Shown here: one piece after another, positions 1 through 6,899 of the stretch
Layout: each line of letters opens with the position of its first letter
Position numbering within the stretch: the first letter of the stretch is position 1
NCBI GenBank assembly: GCA_013331125.1
Contig: DUGW01000114.1
Coordinates: 7,772-23,961 of the forward strand
Reading direction: 5' to 3'
Source of the DNA: Candidatus Woesearchaeota archaeon
Lineage (GTDB): Archaea; Nanoarchaeota; Nanoarchaeia; Woesearchaeales; UBA11576
Length of the DNA: 16,190 nucleotides
Position numbers and translations under genes: made by a program
Notes under the pieces: generated by a model
Databases searched by the model: none
What the model saw: only the letters and a program-made list of their open reading frames with translations
What the model was told of the DNA's origin: nothing

Positions 1-190
1 ACCTGACTGTATCCCTTTCAGGAAACTCTCGAGGTATTCCCTGTGTTTCTCTTCGGCTGATATCAGGAAATCGAACAGTTGTTTTGCCCTGGGGTGCTTT
101 ACGCCCTTCAGGCATTCCTTATAGAGGTTATATCCTGCGATCTCCAGCTTGATCGCGAATTGTATCCATGCTTGTAGTTCATCTGCCATG
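1..190 (-). CDS. Ferritin-like / rubrerythrin-type diiron protein, N-terminal part (runs off window)
   Basis: The 63 visible residues form the first two helices of a ferritin-like bundle. Glu16 lies in KLEIAGYNLY, and a second helix carries LFDFLISAEEKH with an ExxH pair (Glu46, His49). This spacing is the usual first half of a rubrerythrin or ferritin-like diiron site; the second half lies beyond position 1. Family members reduce peroxide or store iron in the cytoplasm. The ATG is 8 nt after the stop of the upstream glucose-6-phosphate dehydrogenase gene, and a GAGGGATC Shine-Dalgarno-like site overlaps that stop, so the two genes are probably translationally coupled. NADPH supply and peroxide handling would fit together, but that is inference. 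It could also be a non-catalytic ferritin-like helical protein, since half the ligands are unseen. Confidence 0.7.
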
Positions 191-198
191 TTGATCCC

Positions 199-2208
199 TC
201 ATTTAAGTGTCTGGTGCCATTCCCTTCCGTCTTTCCTGATGAGTTCCTGTGCCTTCTCAGGTATCTTTCCAGGGTCGTATGTCTGCAGTTTCGGTCTCTT
301 CTCCAGCAGTCCTTCTATGATTTTCCATTCCTGCTCTATCTCGTCTGACCTTACGAATACTGATTGGTCTCCCCGTATCACCTGTAAGAACAGGTTTTCA
401 TAAGCTTCCGGGGTGTTAGGCCCATATGTGCATGAGTGTGTGAACTCAAGGTCTATCGTCTGCAGGTCATTCTTTCCTGGTACTTTTGTGTTCAGCTGGA
501 AGTACATGCCTTCTTGCGGTTGTATCTGTATCACCAGATGGTTTGGTTGGTACTTATTCACTTTCTTGTAAGCGTCACAGTGCATGTCCTTGAACTGTAT
601 GTATATCATCGACGCCTTGAGCGGGAGGTTCTTTCCTGTCAGCAGGTAGAAGGGCACTTTTCTCCATCTCCTGTTCCTTACTCTTGTCTTTATGGCTGCG
701 AAGGTCTCTGTCTCTGAGTTCTCTGTGACTCCGCTCTCTCTTCTGTAGCCCTCGAACTGTGCCAGGACTGTATCGCTTCTGCAGAATGGCTTGATCCTCT
801 TGAGCAGTTTCACTTTGCTGTCCCTTATGTGGTCTGCCTTGAGCGATTTGGGTGCTTCCATCGCGACCAGGCACAGTAGCTGCAGCATGTGGTTCTGCAC
901 TACGTCTTTCAGCGCTCCGTACTTGTCGTAGAAGCTTCCTTTCCCGTCTATACCGAAATCCTCTGATATTATGATCTGGACATGGTCGATGTGCCTCTTG
1001 TTCCATACCGCGCCTAGCGCCTCGTTTGTGAACCTGCTGGCCAAGAGGTTCTGCATCAGCTCCTCGTCGAGATAATGGTCTACCCTGAATATCTGGTCTT
1101 CTCTGAACACCCTTCTTATGTGCTTGTTTATCTGTCGTGCTGTCGGCAGGTCCTCTCCGAATGGTTTCTCGAACACCACCCTGTTCCATGCCTCTTTTCC
1201 GTGCGCCAGTTTGTGTTTTTCGAGATGCTGTATTATCGTCTCGAAGTGCTTCGGCCTTATCGCGAGGTAGAATAGCCTGTTTCCGCTCAGTCCGTGCTCT
1301 TTCTCTGTGTTCTCCACGACATCTTTCACAAGGTCGAGTTCCTCTTCATGGTAGAAATTTGCTTTCTGGAAGACGAATCTTGACCTCAGTTTGTCCCAGA
1401 TGTCTTTCTTGATGTCTTTTATGTTTGGCTTTGCCATCTCGAGTATCTCGACTGCTGTGGTGGTCTTCCTTGATACTCCGACCACTGCGAAGTCCCTGAG
1501 TTCTTCGTTCTTTATCAGGTTGTATAATGCTGGTATGATCTTGCTCTTTGCGAGTTCTCCTGTCGCTCCGAATATCACGATGAGGCAGTCATGGTAGTGT
1601 GTCCCTCCTGTCGCCTCGTGCTTGAGGGGTATCATGTGTATCTCTGTGAGTTTTGCCTGGTGTTCCTCGACCGGTCCTTTCTTTTTCCTTATGGGTTTTT
1701 TCTTTGGTATTGACTCTTCTTTCTTGGGCTCTGGACCTTCTTCATCAGCATCCTCGCCATCTTCGTCCCATTCAACCCTCTCATTCTTAGGCCTCGCTTC
1801 TGTCTCTTCATCTGACTCATCTTGATCTTGCTCTTCTGTATCTTCTACATCTTCATTCTGTTCTTTCTCTTTTCTTGACAGCATGTCCAGTCTTGTCTGG
1901 TCTTTCTCTTCTGCTGCCTCTTGTAGAAGTCTTGTTCCATCTGACTCGTCTACTGTCTGTATCTTATAACCGCCAGCAGTCTTTGGCATCACGACTTTTG
2001 CCTTGCTCTTGCGGGACCTCACATTCTTGGAATTTGGCACTGCCTTTTTCACAGTTCTTCTTACCTTTGGCCTGGTCTTAACTGCCCCGGCCTTTGCCCG
2101 CAATCCTGACTTGACCTTGGCCTTCGGTCTGGGTTTTGTTCTTGTCTTAGGCCTTGCCTGTACCTTGGACCTTGATTTCGCCTTTTTCACCTGCGTCAAT
2201 GATGGCAT
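199..2208 (-). CDS. zwf: Glucose-6-phosphate dehydrogenase with long charged N-terminal tail
   Basis: Oxidises glucose 6-phosphate to 6-phosphogluconolactone with NAD(P)+. The catalytic part starts near residue 205: dinucleotide motif GATGELAKSK (214-223), EKPFG (347-351), RVDHYL (375-380), and YDKYGALKDVVQNH ending at the expected catalytic His440. Two features are odd. First, residues 1-75 are very rich in Lys/Arg/Ala/Pro/Val, like a histone-H1 tail, and about 100-165 are strongly acidic, so the protein is 669 residues against about 480-500 for the family. Second, the canonical RIDHYLGKE motif reads RVDHYLDEE, so the substrate-binding lysine is glutamate. The ATG at 2208 is well supported by AGGAGGTA (2213-2220). 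Met192 is a possible but weaker internal start. The gene lies downstream of lactonase and glucokinase genes on the same strand, with 195 nt of its own leader. Confidence 0.9.
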   Translation of the reverse strand: MPSLTQVKKAKSRSKVQARPKTRTKPRPKAKVKSGLRAKAGAVKTRPKVRRTVKKAVPNSKNVRSRKSKAKVVMPKTAGGYKIQTVDESDGTRLLQEAAEEKDQTRLDMLSRKEKEQNEDVEDTEEQDQDESDEETEARPKNERVEWDEDGEDADEEGPEPKKEESIPKKKPIRKKKGPVEEHQAKLTEIHMIPLKHEATGGTHYHDCLIVIFGATGELAKSKIIPALYNLIKNEELRDFAVVGVSRKTTTAVEILEMAKPNIKDIKKDIWDKLRSRFVFQKANFYHEEELDLVKDVVENTEKEHGLSGNRLFYLAIRPKHFETIIQHLEKHKLAHGKEAWNRVVFEKPFGEDLPTARQINKHIRRVFREDQIFRVDHYLDEELMQNLLASRFTNEALGAVWNKRHIDHVQIIISEDFGIDGKGSFYDKYGALKDVVQNHMLQLLCLVAMEAPKSLKADHIRDSKVKLLKRIKPFCRSDTVLAQFEGYRRESGVTENSETETFAAIKTRVRNRRWRKVPFYLLTGKNLPLKASMIYIQFKDMHCDAYKKVNKYQPNHLVIQIQPQEGMYFQLNTKVPGKNDLQTIDLEFTHSCTYGPNTPEAYENLFLQVIRGDQSVFVRSDEIEQEWKIIEGLLEKRPKLQTYDPGKIPEKAQELIRKDGREWHQTLK

Positions 2209-2320
2209 AAGCTACCTCCTGACATACAGGTGATTACTGAAGAATCCGCATGCTCTTTCTGTTTATGACCTACTGAATCTAGGACTATCTGCATCTGGTT
2301 CCCTCTTTTTCTCAGCTCTC

Positions 2321-2347
2321 GCTGATTTAAAAACCCAAAGAATCAGC
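2321..2347. promoter_or_regulatory. Inverted repeat upstream of zwf
   Basis: A perfect 7-bp inverted repeat, GCTGATT (2321-2327) and AATCAGC (2341-2347), is separated by 13 A-rich bases. It lies in the 195-nt gap between the lactonase stop and the zwf start, beside the TATA-like sequence at 2349-2358. It could be an operator for a dimeric regulator or an mRNA hairpin. No U-tract follows it on either strand, so a terminator is less likely. Confidence 0.35.
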
Positions 2348-2348
2348 C

Positions 2349-2358
2349 TTTATAAAAT
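2349..2358 (-). promoter_or_regulatory. Possible TATA box for zwf
   Basis: On the minus strand this reads ATTTTATAAA, close to the archaeal TATA consensus. It would start transcription near 2327, giving a leader of about 115 nt before zwf. A second weaker candidate (TCATAAAC, around 2262-2270) lies closer to the start codon. Read-through from the lactonase gene is also possible. Confidence 0.35.
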
Positions 2359-2403
2359 TAATGGTCTCAGAGCCTTTGGAACCGCGATCTGGACCATAAA
2401 GAC

Positions 2404-3099
2404 CTATTTGATATCCGTCAGCACGTAAGCCTCAGGCAGTTCCATCACCAGTTTTGCCGGGCATTCCTCCCAACTGACCTCTTCATCCTGGAACCGCATG
2501 AGCGCTTCTTTTTTCCCTTCTCCGTAGAACAGCAGGACTGCAACTTCTGATCCCAGAAGCAGGTTCCTTGACATGGTCATCCTATTTGGTGGTGGTTTTG
2601 GCGAGTCATGCATTATCACGAACGCTTCGCTGTCATCCAGCACTGAATGGTTAGGGTATAATGCTCCTATGTGTCCGTCCTCTCCTGAACTCAGCAGCAG
2701 GATGTCGTATCTTCCTCCGCATCTTTCCAGCTCTTCAGTGTAGTCTTCTATGGTCTCTTCATCATCATCTCCCAGCCTGACTGAGTAGCTGTTTGCCTGC
2801 GGCAGCACTTCCTTGTCCTCAAGATACTCGATGAATCCCTTATATGCAAGCCTGTAGTTGCTGTCCGGGTGTGAGCTTGGCACCAGTCTCTCGTCCACCA
2901 TGAATATGTGCACATCTTCCCAAGGGATATCTGTCTTTTTCAGCCCTTCAAATATCCCCGAGACGCTTGTCCCTCCGCATACTGCCAGGACTGCGCGTCC
3001 TCTCTCAGCGACGATACGTTTAACACTCTCCTCGATGAGCTTGACTGCCTTCTCATCGAGCTTCTTCCTGTCGTTGTCTTGTATCATTTCCATATGCAT
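2404..3099 (-). CDS. pgl: 6-phosphogluconolactonase (DevB/NagB-like fold)
   Basis: Hydrolyses 6-phosphogluconolactone to 6-phosphogluconate, the step after G6PDH. Family motifs occur in order: CGGTSV (41-46), a phosphosugar-binding loop; VDERLVPSSHPDSNYR (68-83); GEDGHIGALYPNH (139-151), which holds the catalytic His; SPKPPPNRMTM (166-176); and CPAKLVM near the C-terminus. At 231 residues it is full length for a bacterial-type lactonase. The upstream site GGGTGAT stands 2-4 nt before the first ATG and 8-10 nt before a second in-frame ATG at 3093, so either could be used. It starts 28 nt after the glucokinase stop, so the two are probably co-transcribed. The NagB-like fold is shared with glucosamine-6-phosphate deaminase, but the motifs and neighbours favour the lactonase. 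Confidence 0.9.
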   Translation of the reverse strand: MHMEMIQDNDRKKLDEKAVKLIEESVKRIVAERGRAVLAVCGGTSVSGIFEGLKKTDIPWEDVHIFMVDERLVPSSHPDSNYRLAYKGFIEYLEDKEVLPQANSYSVRLGDDDEETIEDYTEELERCGGRYDILLLSSGEDGHIGALYPNHSVLDDSEAFVIMHDSPKPPPNRMTMSRNLLLGSEVAVLLFYGEGKKEALMRFQDEEVSWEECPAKLVMELPEAYVLTDIK

Positions 3100-3127
3100 C
3101 TATCACCCTTATCAATATCTGATCCAT

Positions 3128-4036
3128 CTATCTTGCCTCGAACACAAGCGCTGCTGCTCCGAGTGTACCTGCGCTGTCGCTTATCTTGTGCCTGACTATC
3201 TTGAGTCTCTTTGTCAGCTGTTTCAGCGCGAAATGTCTTGTCGAGGCTCTTACGACATCATAGACATCATCTGGTAGTTTGCTCACTCCCCCTCCCAGCA
3301 CTATCACGTCGGGATTCAGTGTATTCACGAGATAAGACAGGCCCAGGCCCATGAAGTATGCTGCGTTCTTTATCGTGTCTCTGGCCACTGGCTCTTTTGA
3401 TGCGTATATCTGCGGCACTGTCGCGCCTTTTATCTTTCCGCCCCGTTCCTTGTATATCCTCTCTATGTTCTTGCCTGACGATACCATCTCGAGGCATGCT
3501 TTCTGTCCGCATCCGCATGCCGGTCCGGACCTGACATTGTGGTCCATGACCATGTGGCCGAATTCTCCTGCTCCTCCATAGGCGCCGTCGAATACTTTCT
3601 TGTCGACGACTATCCCTCCGCCGACTCCTGTGCCCCATATGACTCCGACAACGACTCCGTGGTTCTTTCCTGCTCCGAACACTGCCTCTGCGAGTGCGAA
3701 GCAGTTCGCGTCATTCTCTATGTAAGTGTCCAATCCTGTTTTTTTCTTCAGGAGTGCTGCGAACTTGAGCCCGTCCAGGCATGTTAATGTACCTCCTCCC
3801 CATATGACGACTCCGTCTTTGATCAGTCCCGGCATGCTTATGCCTACTCCTTTGACAGTCTTTCCGGCCTTGTCTTTCTTCAGCTGCTCAATTACTCCGA
3901 CGACATTGTCCACGACTGTCTTCTTCCCTTTTGCCGCTTCTGTCGGATGTCTCACTGTCTTGATTATCTTTCCTTTGTCTGTGACTATGGAACCTTCAAT
4001 CTTTGTCCCGCCGAAGTCGATTGCTATAGCATTCAT
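3128..4036 (-). CDS. glk: ROK-family glucokinase
   Basis: Phosphorylates glucose (possibly another hexose) with ATP in the cytoplasm, feeding the dehydrogenase downstream. ROK motifs are intact in 302 residues: phosphate-1 loop DFGGTK (7-12), catalytic Asp109 in ENDAN, phosphate-2 loop GTGVGGG (135-141), and the sugar-binding ExGH motif EFGH (158-161). A zinc-binding cluster CGCGQKACLE follows (Cys174, Cys176, Cys181, with His161). The start at 4036 was chosen because GAGGTG lies 9 nt upstream and the reading DFGGTK then begins at residue 7, as in the family. The frame stays open to 4087, but that adds 17 polar residues overlapping the upstream gene. ExGH favours glucose over N-acetylmannosamine, though specificity cannot be fixed from sequence alone. 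Confidence 0.9.
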   Translation of the reverse strand: MNAIAIDFGGTKIEGSIVTDKGKIIKTVRHPTEAAKGKKTVVDNVVGVIEQLKKDKAGKTVKGVGISMPGLIKDGVVIWGGGTLTCLDGLKFAALLKKKTGLDTYIENDANCFALAEAVFGAGKNHGVVVGVIWGTGVGGGIVVDKKVFDGAYGGAGEFGHMVMDHNVRSGPACGCGQKACLEMVSSGKNIERIYKERGGKIKGATVPQIYASKEPVARDTIKNAAYFMGLGLSYLVNTLNPDVIVLGGGVSKLPDDVYDVVRASTRHFALKQLTKRLKIVRHKISDSAGTLGAAALVFEAR

Positions 4037-4055
4037 ATGTCCTGCACCTCTTTTT

Positions 4056-4526
4056 TCATTTTTGTGACTTTCTCTCTCCCGGTACAACCTTCTTTTTGAA
4101 TTTTTTCATCTCGTAAGTGTCTGGTTCTGTCTTGAATAATGAGATCATCAATGTGATGAATGCTGCATTGAGCAGTCCGGTAGTCAGGAGGACTGCCTCC
4201 ATATAATCTTCCTGATATTTGAAGGCAGTAATTAACAAGACTCCTGCATAAAGTGCTACTCCTATGAGGATTCTCATCCAGAAAGAGAAGCTATGCACTC
4301 TCTGCCTTAACCAGAACTTCCTGAACTCCCAGAATCCTTTAGGATACTTTGTCCTGCGGTAGATGCGATAGCCCCCTACTGTCATAAGCAGGCAGATGCC
4401 TAAAGCAACAAGCAGATACGCCAGAGGTAGGTAAGTTATTACCAACAGGAAGGCGATTGTGACAGTGATGCCCATGAACATAAACATAGGTCCCATGACG
4501 TGCTTTCCTGTCAGTTGGTCTTCCAT
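4056..4526 (-). CDS. Small four-TM membrane protein, unknown function
   Basis: I do not recognise this 156-residue protein. Hydrophobic segments lie at about 11-30, 34-54, 84-102 and 110-131. A basic aromatic loop sits in the middle (around YRIYRRTKYPKGFWEFRKFWLRQR), and the C-terminal tail is Lys-rich. The positive charges flank the segments in a way that fits the central loop and C-terminus being cytoplasmic. It is first in the minus-strand sugar operon and ends 19 nt before the glucokinase start, so it is likely co-transcribed. A role in sugar or ion transport would be a guess; nothing in it resembles a known transporter. GAGG lies a few bases before the ATG. Confidence 0.7.
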   Translation of the reverse strand: MEDQLTGKHVMGPMFMFMGITVTIAFLLVITYLPLAYLLVALGICLLMTVGGYRIYRRTKYPKGFWEFRKFWLRQRVHSFSFWMRILIGVALYAGVLLITAFKYQEDYMEAVLLTTGLLNAAFITLMISLFKTEPDTYEMKKFKKKVVPGERKSQK

Positions 4527-4648
4527 TTTTCCTCGTTTTTAGATGAAGTTTTTTCCTCAATCAGATGGGATTTTCTATTTTAATCTTGTGGAAGCATTGT
4601 TTTGACCGGTCTGTCATACTATCCTGCCTGTTTTGTTAAAACACACAA

Positions 4649-4667
4649 CCGAAAGCTTTATATATAA
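4649..4667 (+). promoter_or_regulatory. Strong archaeal promoter (BRE plus TATA box)
   Basis: CCGAAAG followed by CTTTATATATAA is an almost ideal archaeal BRE/TATA pair. Transcription should start near 4686-4690, leaving about 125 nt of leader before the gene at 4813. It is the best promoter in the window. A perfect 8-bp palindrome, GACCGGTC (4604-4611), lies 40 bases upstream and could be a regulator site. Confidence 0.75.
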
Positions 4668-4752
4668 TGAAAAACATGGTTATTATATAGAGAAACACAG
4701 AAAAGGAGACCACCCAAGAAGTTTTAAACGATTTCGAGGCGAATTAGAGGAG

Positions 4753-4803
4753 ATGGTTCATACAATCTCCCCGTTTACACCTTTTCTGCCAAAAAAAGGT
4801 TAG
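4753..4803 (+). CDS. Possible 16-codon leader ORF
   Basis: This short frame, MVHTISPFTPFLPKKG then TAG, sits in the leader of the next gene. AGAGGAG directly precedes its ATG, closer than ideal. Its stop codon overlaps the start of the AGGTGATT ribosome-binding site of the downstream gene, so ribosomes ending here would be placed to reinitiate. Two inverted repeats lie in the same stretch: GGAGAT/ATCTCC (4749-4754 with 4765-4770) and ACCTTTT/AAAAGGT (4779-4785 with 4794-4800). It may be chance, but the arrangement looks like a translational control element. Confidence 0.35.
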   Translation: MVHTISPFTPFLPKKG

Positions 4804-4812
4804 GTGATTGGA

Positions 4813-5520
4813 ATGGCAGGGACCACAGCAGAGACTTTGAGGGAAGTGCTTGATCAGTACATCCCAGAAAGCGATTTCGCCGCAAGGATTGAGACCGCTT
4901 ACAACGCGCTCGACAGGGCGAAGACATTGCCATGCAAAGAACAGCATGGTGTTGGACTTGTTCTAAGGATGTCTGACCAACGTTCTAGATTAGACCGTTA
5001 TACACAAGGCAAGCCCAGCTATAATGGCGAACCGCACAGTCTGTACGACAATGATATCGCCGATGTCATAGCCGCCCATCGTCATGAGGACGGTGCTGTA
5101 GAGATTGACACGCGCAGCAATTTCGTGAGGAAGCACGTGATCCTTCCTCAGGAGCCTGTCGAATACATGGATAATTTCGGCATAACTGCTGACTATTGGG
5201 AATTCCTCGGATTCGATGAGCATCAAGAACCTCCAGGGACAAGGGCGACCTCTGCATTGTATGCTACCATGAGGATGCCTGACATCGCCATCGTCACCCT
5301 CGGCGAGGACAACTCGATAAATGTCTATTACAACGGTGACCGGCTCTATAACTCCGCAGGTAAACAGGTCAGATGGGATCTTGCAAAGATACTTCCAGGC
5401 CATAGGCCTCTGAATCCAGGGTTGTTTGAAGAGATGCTGCCTTCAACTCAAGCACCTAGAAGGGCTTCGGATTCTTACACAGACCTCCCTGCCCAACATA
5501 GGGCTGCTGCAGGAGAATGA
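4813..5520 (+). CDS. Divergent DisA_N (diadenylate cyclase-like) domain protein
   Basis: A 235-residue protein whose middle follows the diadenylate cyclase (DAC) order. A hydrophobic strand GVGLVL (46-51) is followed by DGAVEI (93-98, the ATP-binding DGA motif), a strand with HVILP (108-112), PGTR (141-144), then DIAIVTLGEDNSINVYYNG (157-175). DAC proteins have HDGA, LP, GTRHR, a VVS-like strand and I-S-x-x-Y/F-x-G in this order. Here GTR is kept but the HR of RHR is replaced (GTRATS), and about 18 extra residues separate DGA from GTR. The enzyme would make c-di-AMP from ATP; with RHR lost it may be inactive or altered. The C-terminal ~35 residues are polar. The ATG at 4813 is preferred over GTG at 4804 because AGGTGATT (4802-4809) is its ribosome site. 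Family assignment is by motif only. Confidence 0.5.
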   Translation: MAGTTAETLREVLDQYIPESDFAARIETAYNALDRAKTLPCKEQHGVGLVLRMSDQRSRLDRYTQGKPSYNGEPHSLYDNDIADVIAAHRHEDGAVEIDTRSNFVRKHVILPQEPVEYMDNFGITADYWEFLGFDEHQEPPGTRATSALYATMRMPDIAIVTLGEDNSINVYYNGDRLYNSAGKQVRWDLAKILPGHRPLNPGLFEEMLPSTQAPRRASDSYTDLPAQHRAAAGE

Positions 5521-5551
5521 GTTGGTAGGACAATAGCTGCATGAGCAGTTA

Positions 5552-5583
5552 ATATTTTTCTTTTCTTGGTTCTTTTCTTTCTA
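5552..5583 (+). terminator. T-rich terminator after the DAC-like gene
   Basis: Successive T-runs separated by single C or G bases follow the stop codon within 65 nt, as in typical archaeal intrinsic terminators. A short CTGC/GCAG inverted repeat just upstream is too small to matter on its own. Confidence 0.5.
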
Positions 5584-5606
5584 CAGAAACACTCGAGAAC
5601 AAAACC

Positions 5607-5616
5607 CTTTTAAACC
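5607..5616 (+). promoter_or_regulatory. TATA-like box for the methyltransferase gene
   Basis: CCTTTTAAAC lies about 26 nt upstream of the ATG at 5637. Transcription would begin at or next to the start codon, so the mRNA is probably leaderless; no ribosome-binding site is seen. Confidence 0.5.
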
Positions 5617-5636
5617 CGCCTTTTCTCCCACGATGC

Positions 5637-6392
5637 ATGGATGTTTCCCGTGAAGAGATCACTGTATTAGATGGTATAGTCCAAAGGATATATCAGTCGT
5701 CGCCTCTGATGAGCAGTCGTGCCGCATCCAGGCATCTCAAGACGCTTATCAGTTCATACACAGGCAGGAACCAGATATATGATTCCTCCCTCCAGCTCCT
5801 CATCGACCGTGTTGAAGGTCAGTCAGTCCTGGACATAGGTGCCTGTGCCCTTGACTCAAGTCTTGATTTCCTCGCCCGCGGTGCCAGCTATGTCACTGCT
5901 GTCGACTACCGTCCTTTCCATCTCGCTGAGATGAACAATGAAGAACTCTCACTTCTTATCGGCATGAAAGCCTTGAGGAGGTCGATCACTGAAGGCAATC
6001 TCAATTTTCTCAGGGGACGTCTCGGCATTGATTCACCGGATCTCCCGATGTTTGACTCTGCTTATTTTTTCTTCCCGCCTGCGAAGCTAGTCGGCCGGTT
6101 CCCGGAAGTCCCGACAGAGGACAGTGAGGCGGCTGCCGGCTGTTTCCGTTCACTTGTCTGTTATGTCCGTGACCATCTTGTGCCTGGCGGTTCTTTCACG
6201 ATCTTTACAGAAGTCCGTCCGCCTTACCTGCGCGCCCCTGTCATCGACGGACTCACTCTCGATTGCCAGCCTGTCGGCGGTTCTGAAGAACTTGTCTCTG
6301 AGCAGCAGCGTCTCTGTATAGGCAGTGTCATCCCTGTCCGGCCGGCCATCGACATGGCTATGACAGGGGTTTATTATGAGAAGATCAGGTAA
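5637..6392 (+). CDS. Class I SAM-dependent methyltransferase-like protein
   Basis: 251 residues. A ~60-residue helical N-terminal section is followed by a Rossmann-type methyltransferase core: motif I VLDIGAC (64-70), motif II acidic residue Asp90 in VTAVDYRP, a motif-IV-like strand FDSAYFFFPPAKL (139-151), and LVPGGSF (181-187) before the next strand. The target is not evident. The FPP-containing loop could suggest a nucleic-acid or small-molecule amino group, but that is weak. The ATG at 5637 fits the TATA spacing; a nearby ATG at 5633 is out of frame and stops at once. The stop overlaps by 8 bp the stop of the convergent gene on the other strand. Confidence 0.65.
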   Translation: MDVSREEITVLDGIVQRIYQSSPLMSSRAASRHLKTLISSYTGRNQIYDSSLQLLIDRVEGQSVLDIGACALDSSLDFLARGASYVTAVDYRPFHLAEMNNEELSLLIGMKALRRSITEGNLNFLRGRLGIDSPDLPMFDSAYFFFPPAKLVGRFPEVPTEDSEAAAGCFRSLVCYVRDHLVPGGSFTIFTEVRPPYLRAPVIDGLTLDCQPVGGSEELVSEQQRLCIGSVIPVRPAIDMAMTGVYYEKIR

Positions 6393-6831
6393 GAAGTTCA
6401 GGAAGTCTCATGATGTCATAGTCTCTTTCTTTCTGCATAGGCCCTACCAGGTATATCCTCTCTCTTCCATGCAGTTGTCTTGCCTTGAAGCGGTACACTT
6501 TCACTTGTCCTTGACAGCCGACATGAGAAAGGTAGATATCTCCCTGCTTCCATAGCGTCATCACTATCCTTCCTTTCGGGAACAGTCCTGCCTCGTCGAC
6601 AATGACGTGCACTGCTCTCACCGGCCTTTCAAGGCCTCTTATCTCTGCATCCTTGAAAAGATGCCTGCTGACACTTGTTGTCCTGAGACCCTGTTTCCTG
6701 ACATGATCATAGAATGTCCAGCTTGCCTCCTGATAGACTGCAGCCATTTCATCCGGAAGGTCTGTACTGAAGAAGTCTCTGACCTGGTCGGCAATGACCT
6801 CGAGCCCATTTTCTTCTTTATGACTGCCCAT
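6385..6831 (-). CDS. Conserved-looking hypothetical protein, unknown function
   Basis: A 148-residue soluble protein I do not recognise. The N-terminal third is acidic and helical (around EVIADQVRDFFSTDLPDEM). The rest alternates basic strands (RAVHVIVDE, GRIVMTLWKQGDIYLSHVG, VKVYRFKARQ) consistent with a beta-rich domain. The frame is open to 7041, but that part overlaps the desulfoferrodoxin gene. ATG 6831 is preferred because TTTTATATG on the minus strand (centred near 6858) lies 26 nt upstream, and GGAG precedes it closely. Another ATG at 6855 is possible. It is convergent with the methyltransferase gene, stop codons overlapping. Confidence 0.6.
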   Translation of the reverse strand: MGSHKEENGLEVIADQVRDFFSTDLPDEMAAVYQEASWTFYDHVRKQGLRTTSVSRHLFKDAEIRGLERPVRAVHVIVDEAGLFPKGRIVMTLWKQGDIYLSHVGCQGQVKVYRFKARQLHGRERIYLVGPMQKERDYDIMRLPELLT

Positions 6832-6899
6832 CCTGCTCCAGGGTCTGAAGATCATATAAAAGATTTTTGGATTGTTTATAAGAACCCTTGGATATGTTC

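Noticed and set aside
575..1189. Minus-strand 204-codon frame inside zwf
   Set aside because: It is an Arg-rich shadow in another frame of the clearly conserved G6PDH catalytic domain.
4037..4087. Upstream extension of the ROK kinase
   Set aside because: It overlaps the membrane-protein gene, adds a non-conserved polar stretch before the ATP-binding motif, and a better ATG with GAGGTG exists at 4036.
4804..4812. GTG start of the DAC-like gene
   Set aside because: The GTG is inside the AGGTGATT ribosome site that serves the ATG at 4813.
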